Made by a program: the position numbers and the translations under genes. DNA of 64,000 bases from positions 3,596,001-3,660,000 of the forward strand of contig NZ_CP133777.1 in the NCBI RefSeq assembly GCF_034347385.1, written 5' to 3'. Source of the DNA: Actimicrobium sp. CCC2.4 (GTDB lineage Bacteria > Pseudomonadota > Gammaproteobacteria > Burkholderiales > Burkholderiaceae_D). Positions within the stretch are counted from its first letter, which is position 1, and each line of letters begins with the position of its first letter. The notes under the pieces are model-generated. The model ran no database searches, was not told the DNA's origin, and saw only the letters and a program-made list of their open reading frames with translations. Below are positions 61,651-64,000 of this stretch, one piece after another.

Positions 61651-64000
61651 ACGATGATCGTGCCAACGATCTGCCGGCGCTGTCGATCCGCCGGCCCTGG
61701 CTGATCATCGTCATCAACCTGCTGATCGTGATCGCGGGTATCGGTGCCTTGCTGGGTGTTGAAGTGCGTGAGTTGCCCAACATCGATAGACCGATCGTGG
61801 CAGTCCGCGCGGACTATCCCGGTGCCGCTCCCGAAACTCTTGACGCCGAAGTAACCCGTCTGATTGAAGGCGCCGCCTCCCGTGTACCGGGGGTCTATCT
61901 GGTGCGCTCTGCCAGCGAAGAAGGCAATCTGCGCGTGATCATCGAATTCAACCCGGACGTCGATCTGGTGACTGCGGCAAATGATGTGCGCGACGCGGTC
62001 GCCCGCGTTGAACGCGATCTGCCGGAAGGCGTTGAAAACCTCACCATCGTGAAAGCCGATGCCGATGCCGAGCCGGTGCTGCAGTTGGCCGTGTCCAGTC
62101 AATCCCTGGCGATTGACGCGCTCTCGCGCGTGGTCGAAGAACAGATCGAACCGGCGCTGATTGCGGTCGAGGGCGTGGCCGACATCGCGCTGTTCGGCTC
62201 GCGTGAGCGCGTCATGCTGGTACGTATCGATCCATTGCGGCTGGCGGCGCACCAGCTTGCGGTGAGCGACCTCGCCACGCTGCTGCGCACCGCGCCCTTC
62301 GATGTTCCTGCCGGGAGTCTGGAGTCGCCCAACCAGCAGGTGCTGGTGCGCGCCAACGCCTCGGTGACTTCGCCGGAAGCCTTGCGGGCTTTGCAACTGC
62401 GTCCGGGCCTGGCACTCGGCGAAGTCGCTGACATCTCCTACAGCCCGGCCAAAGCCACGTCCTATGTGCGGCTCAATGGACGAACCGTCATCAGCCTGGG
62501 CATCGTGCGACAGGCGCAATCGAATACCGTCGCCATCTCAAAAGGCGTGCGCGCCGTGGTGGACAGACTCAACCGCGACGGCGCTGATCTGCAAATTACC
62601 GTGGTGTCGGATGACGCCACGTTCATCAGCGGCGCCATTGCTGAAGTGCTCGGCAGCCTGGCGCTGGCGGTGCTGATCGTGGTGGCGGTAGTGGGTATTT
62701 TTCTGGGCCAATGGCGGGCCACGCTGGTACCGGTGGTGGCGATTCCGGTTGCCCTCATCGGCACCCTGGCGGCGATCTGGTTGCTGGGGTATTCAGTCAA
62801 CTTGCTGACCCTGCTGGCGCTGCTGCTGGCGACCGGCATGGTGGTGGATGACGCGATCGTCGTTCTCGAAAATATCCAACGTCGACGCAGCCAGGGTTTA
62901 GGTCCGAGAGCGGCAGCGGTGCTGGGCACGCGGGAGGTGTTTTTTGCCGTCGTCGCCACCACCGCCACGCTGGTCTCGGTGTTCGTTCCGATCTCGTTTC
63001 TGCCGTCGGCGGCGGGCCGGCTGTTTGCCGAGTTTGGTTTTGTCATGGCCATCGCGGTGGCGATTTCTTCCTTCGTCGCGCTGACGCTGGGGCCGATGAT
63101 CGCCTCGCGCCTGCCCGAAGAAAAGCCCCCCGGACCACTCTGGCGCAAGCTGTCGCACTGGGGAGAACGCGCGGCCAACGCTTATGCCCGATGCCTGGCC
63201 ATTGCCTTGCGCCGGGCCTGGTGGGTGGTGGCTGCTTGCGGCTTGCTCGCCGGCGCTGCCGTCTGGAGCTACACGCAGCTCAATTCGGAACTTACGCCCA
63301 CCGAGGACCGCGGCCTGCTGTCGATCCGGATGGAGGGGCCCAGCGGCGTTGGCCTGGGCTACATCGACCGCCAGCTCGAGCAAGCGCTGGCCATCGTCAC
63401 CCCCTTGCAGGACGAAGGCCTGGTGCAAAACATTTTCACCATCACCGGGCGCTATGACTTGAACCGCGCCGAAATCGTCGCTCCCCTGACCGACTGGAGC
63501 AAGCGGTCGGTATCGCAGGCGCAACTCACGGCAAGGCTGCAACGCGAGCTGGACCAACTGCCCGGCGTGCGCGTGCGCATCCGTAGTGGCAACAGTTTGG
63601 GTGTAGGCGGCGGCGACGGCAGCGTGCAAATGGGCGTGACGGGCGATGACTACGCGCGCATCGCCGACGCGGCTTACGGTTTTGCGCAAGCCATCGAACG
63701 CGATCTGCCCGGTTTGCGTGACGTGCGGGTCGAGTACACCGTGGCCCAACCGCAGCTGACACTGAAGATAGATCGCCAGCGCGCCACCGAACTCGGCGTG
63801 TCGATCGAGGGACTCGACCTCATGCTGCGGGCCCTGGTCAGCGGCACCGAAATTGCCGAGCTGACGGTCGACGACCGCAACTTGCTCGTGATGCTCGATT
63901 CGAACGCCTATCGGGCGACCGATCCGCAAGACCTGCTGGCGTACAGCGTACGCGCCGGCGGCGCGGGCGGGGAGCGTCTGGTGCCCTTGTCGCAGTTTGT
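61647..64000 (+). CDS. RND efflux permease, HAE-1 family (3' end beyond window)
   Basis: An open frame of 784 codons runs off the right edge. It starts MNDDRANDLPALSIRRPWLIIVINLLIV and continues VRADYPGAAPETLDAEVTRLIEGAASRVPGV (pore domain). The proton-relay helix TM4 reads LLATGMVVDDAIVVLENIQRR with the paired Asp. Further helices FFAVVATTATLVSVFVPISFLP and the second-half pore domain follow. It forms the inner-membrane pump of a tripartite exporter with the adaptor just upstream; no outer-membrane channel gene is seen here, though lapE or another TolC could serve. The start is fixed by the ATGA overlap. Confidence 0.93.
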   Translation, partial: MNDDRANDLPALSIRRPWLIIVINLLIVIAGIGALLGVEVRELPNIDRPIVAVRADYPGAAPETLDAEVTRLIEGAASRVPGVYLVRSASEEGNLRVIIEFNPDVDLVTAANDVRDAVARVERDLPEGVENLTIVKADADAEPVLQLAVSSQSLAIDALSRVVEEQIEPALIAVEGVADIALFGSRERVMLVRIDPLRLAAHQLAVSDLATLLRTAPFDVPAGSLESPNQQVLVRANASVTSPEALRALQLRPGLALGEVADISYSPAKATSYVRLNGRTVISLGIVRQAQSNTVAISKGVRAVVDRLNRDGADLQITVVSDDATFISGAIAEVLGSLALAVLIVVAVVGIFLGQWRATLVPVVAIPVALIGTLAAIWLLGYSVNLLTLLALLLATGMVVDDAIVVLENIQRRRSQGLGPRAAAVLGTREVFFAVVATTATLVSVFVPISFLPSAAGRLFAEFGFVMAIAVAISSFVALTLGPMIASRLPEEKPPGPLWRKLSHWGERAANAYARCLAIALRRAWWVVAACGLLAGAAVWSYTQLNSELTPTEDRGLLSIRMEGPSGVGLGYIDRQLEQALAIVTPLQDEGLVQNIFTITGRYDLNRAEIVAPLTDWSKRSVSQAQLTARLQRELDQLPGVRVRIRSGNSLGVGGGDGSVQMGVTGDDYARIADAAYGFAQAIERDLPGLRDVRVEYTVAQPQLTLKIDRQRATELGVSIEGLDLMLRALVSGTEIAELTVDDRNLLVMLDSNAYRATDPQDLLAYSVRAGGAGGERLVPLSQF

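Noticed and set aside
1-64000. Search for insertion sequences, integrases, phage genes, rRNA or tRNA genes
   Set aside because: No transposase, integrase, phage structural gene or RNA gene pattern was recognised by reading the frames and gaps.

Overview
The window is about 64 kb of GC-rich chromosome from a Gram-negative bacterium. It is most likely a betaproteobacterium of order Burkholderiales, probably an Oxalobacteraceae relative. That placement rests on the combined gene content: a DUF3579 protein, a CobD/CbiB-like membrane protein, a Burkholderiales-type OmpC-like porin, the E. coli-type Psd and the rpsP-rimM-trmD-rplS operon. It is an inference from recognised families, not a database result. 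No rRNA, tRNA, CRISPR array, transposase or phage gene was found.

Layout. Positions 1-16 kb are mostly minus-strand housekeeping genes: a truncated pseudopilin, a histidine-phosphatase-fold protein, fumC, a DUF599 protein, a cation diffusion facilitator, DUF3579, a CobD/CbiB-like protein, a CoA pyrophosphatase, the rplS-trmD-rimM-rpsP operon, an acyl-CoA dehydrogenase with etfA and etfB, a TusA-like protein and alaS. From 16 to 27 kb lie a glycerophosphodiesterase, a CoA transferase, a DUF1499 protein, an alpha carbonic anhydrase, a porin, an AT-rich gap, glnS, a LysE-type exporter, an acyltransferase and a GGDEF diguanylate cyclase with an intact I-site. From 27 to 41 kb lie an M23 peptidase, the LapB/LapC type I secretion pair, psd, a ferredoxin, lrgA/lrgB, two multiheme cytochromes c, and a Pls/PosA-type single-module NRPS followed by a phosphopantetheinyl transferase. 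From 41 to 49 kb lie a tightly overlapping kinase-cheR-kinase signalling operon, an RluA-family pseudouridine synthase and trhO. From 48 to 57 kb lies a biofilm adhesin cluster: an unknown gene, lapD, lapG, lapE (TolC), a small ORF and lapA. The last 7 kb hold a ribbon-helix-helix regulator with a PHB-depolymerase-like esterase, a NIPSNAP protein, an NDH-2-like oxidoreductase and a truncated RND efflux pair.

How the genes work together. The most coherent system is a complete Lap adhesin pathway split over two places. LapB and LapC (28.3-31.9 kb) and the TolC-type LapE (52.1-53.4 kb) would form the exporter. LapA (54.0-56.9 kb) is a small adhesin with an N-terminal retention module carrying a TAAG site, which LapG (51.2-51.9 kb) would cut. 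LapD (49.2-51.2 kb), with degenerate GGDEF and EAL domains, would hold LapG when c-di-GMP is high. The diguanylate cyclase at 25-27 kb could feed it. A small ORF overlapping the end of lapA appears to repeat the adhesin's C-terminal secretion region.

The second notable locus is the Pls/PosA-like NRPS (36.4-40.4 kb), which is expected to make a homopolymer or short isopeptide of a cationic amino acid and is followed one base later by its probable activating phosphopantetheinyl transferase. Notable non-coding signals are three tandem 11-bp repeats at a near-consensus promoter before the ribbon-helix-helix gene, a branched inverted-repeat structure between tusA and etfB, a long stem-loop between etfA and the acyl-CoA dehydrogenase, and an inverted repeat beside the lapE promoter.
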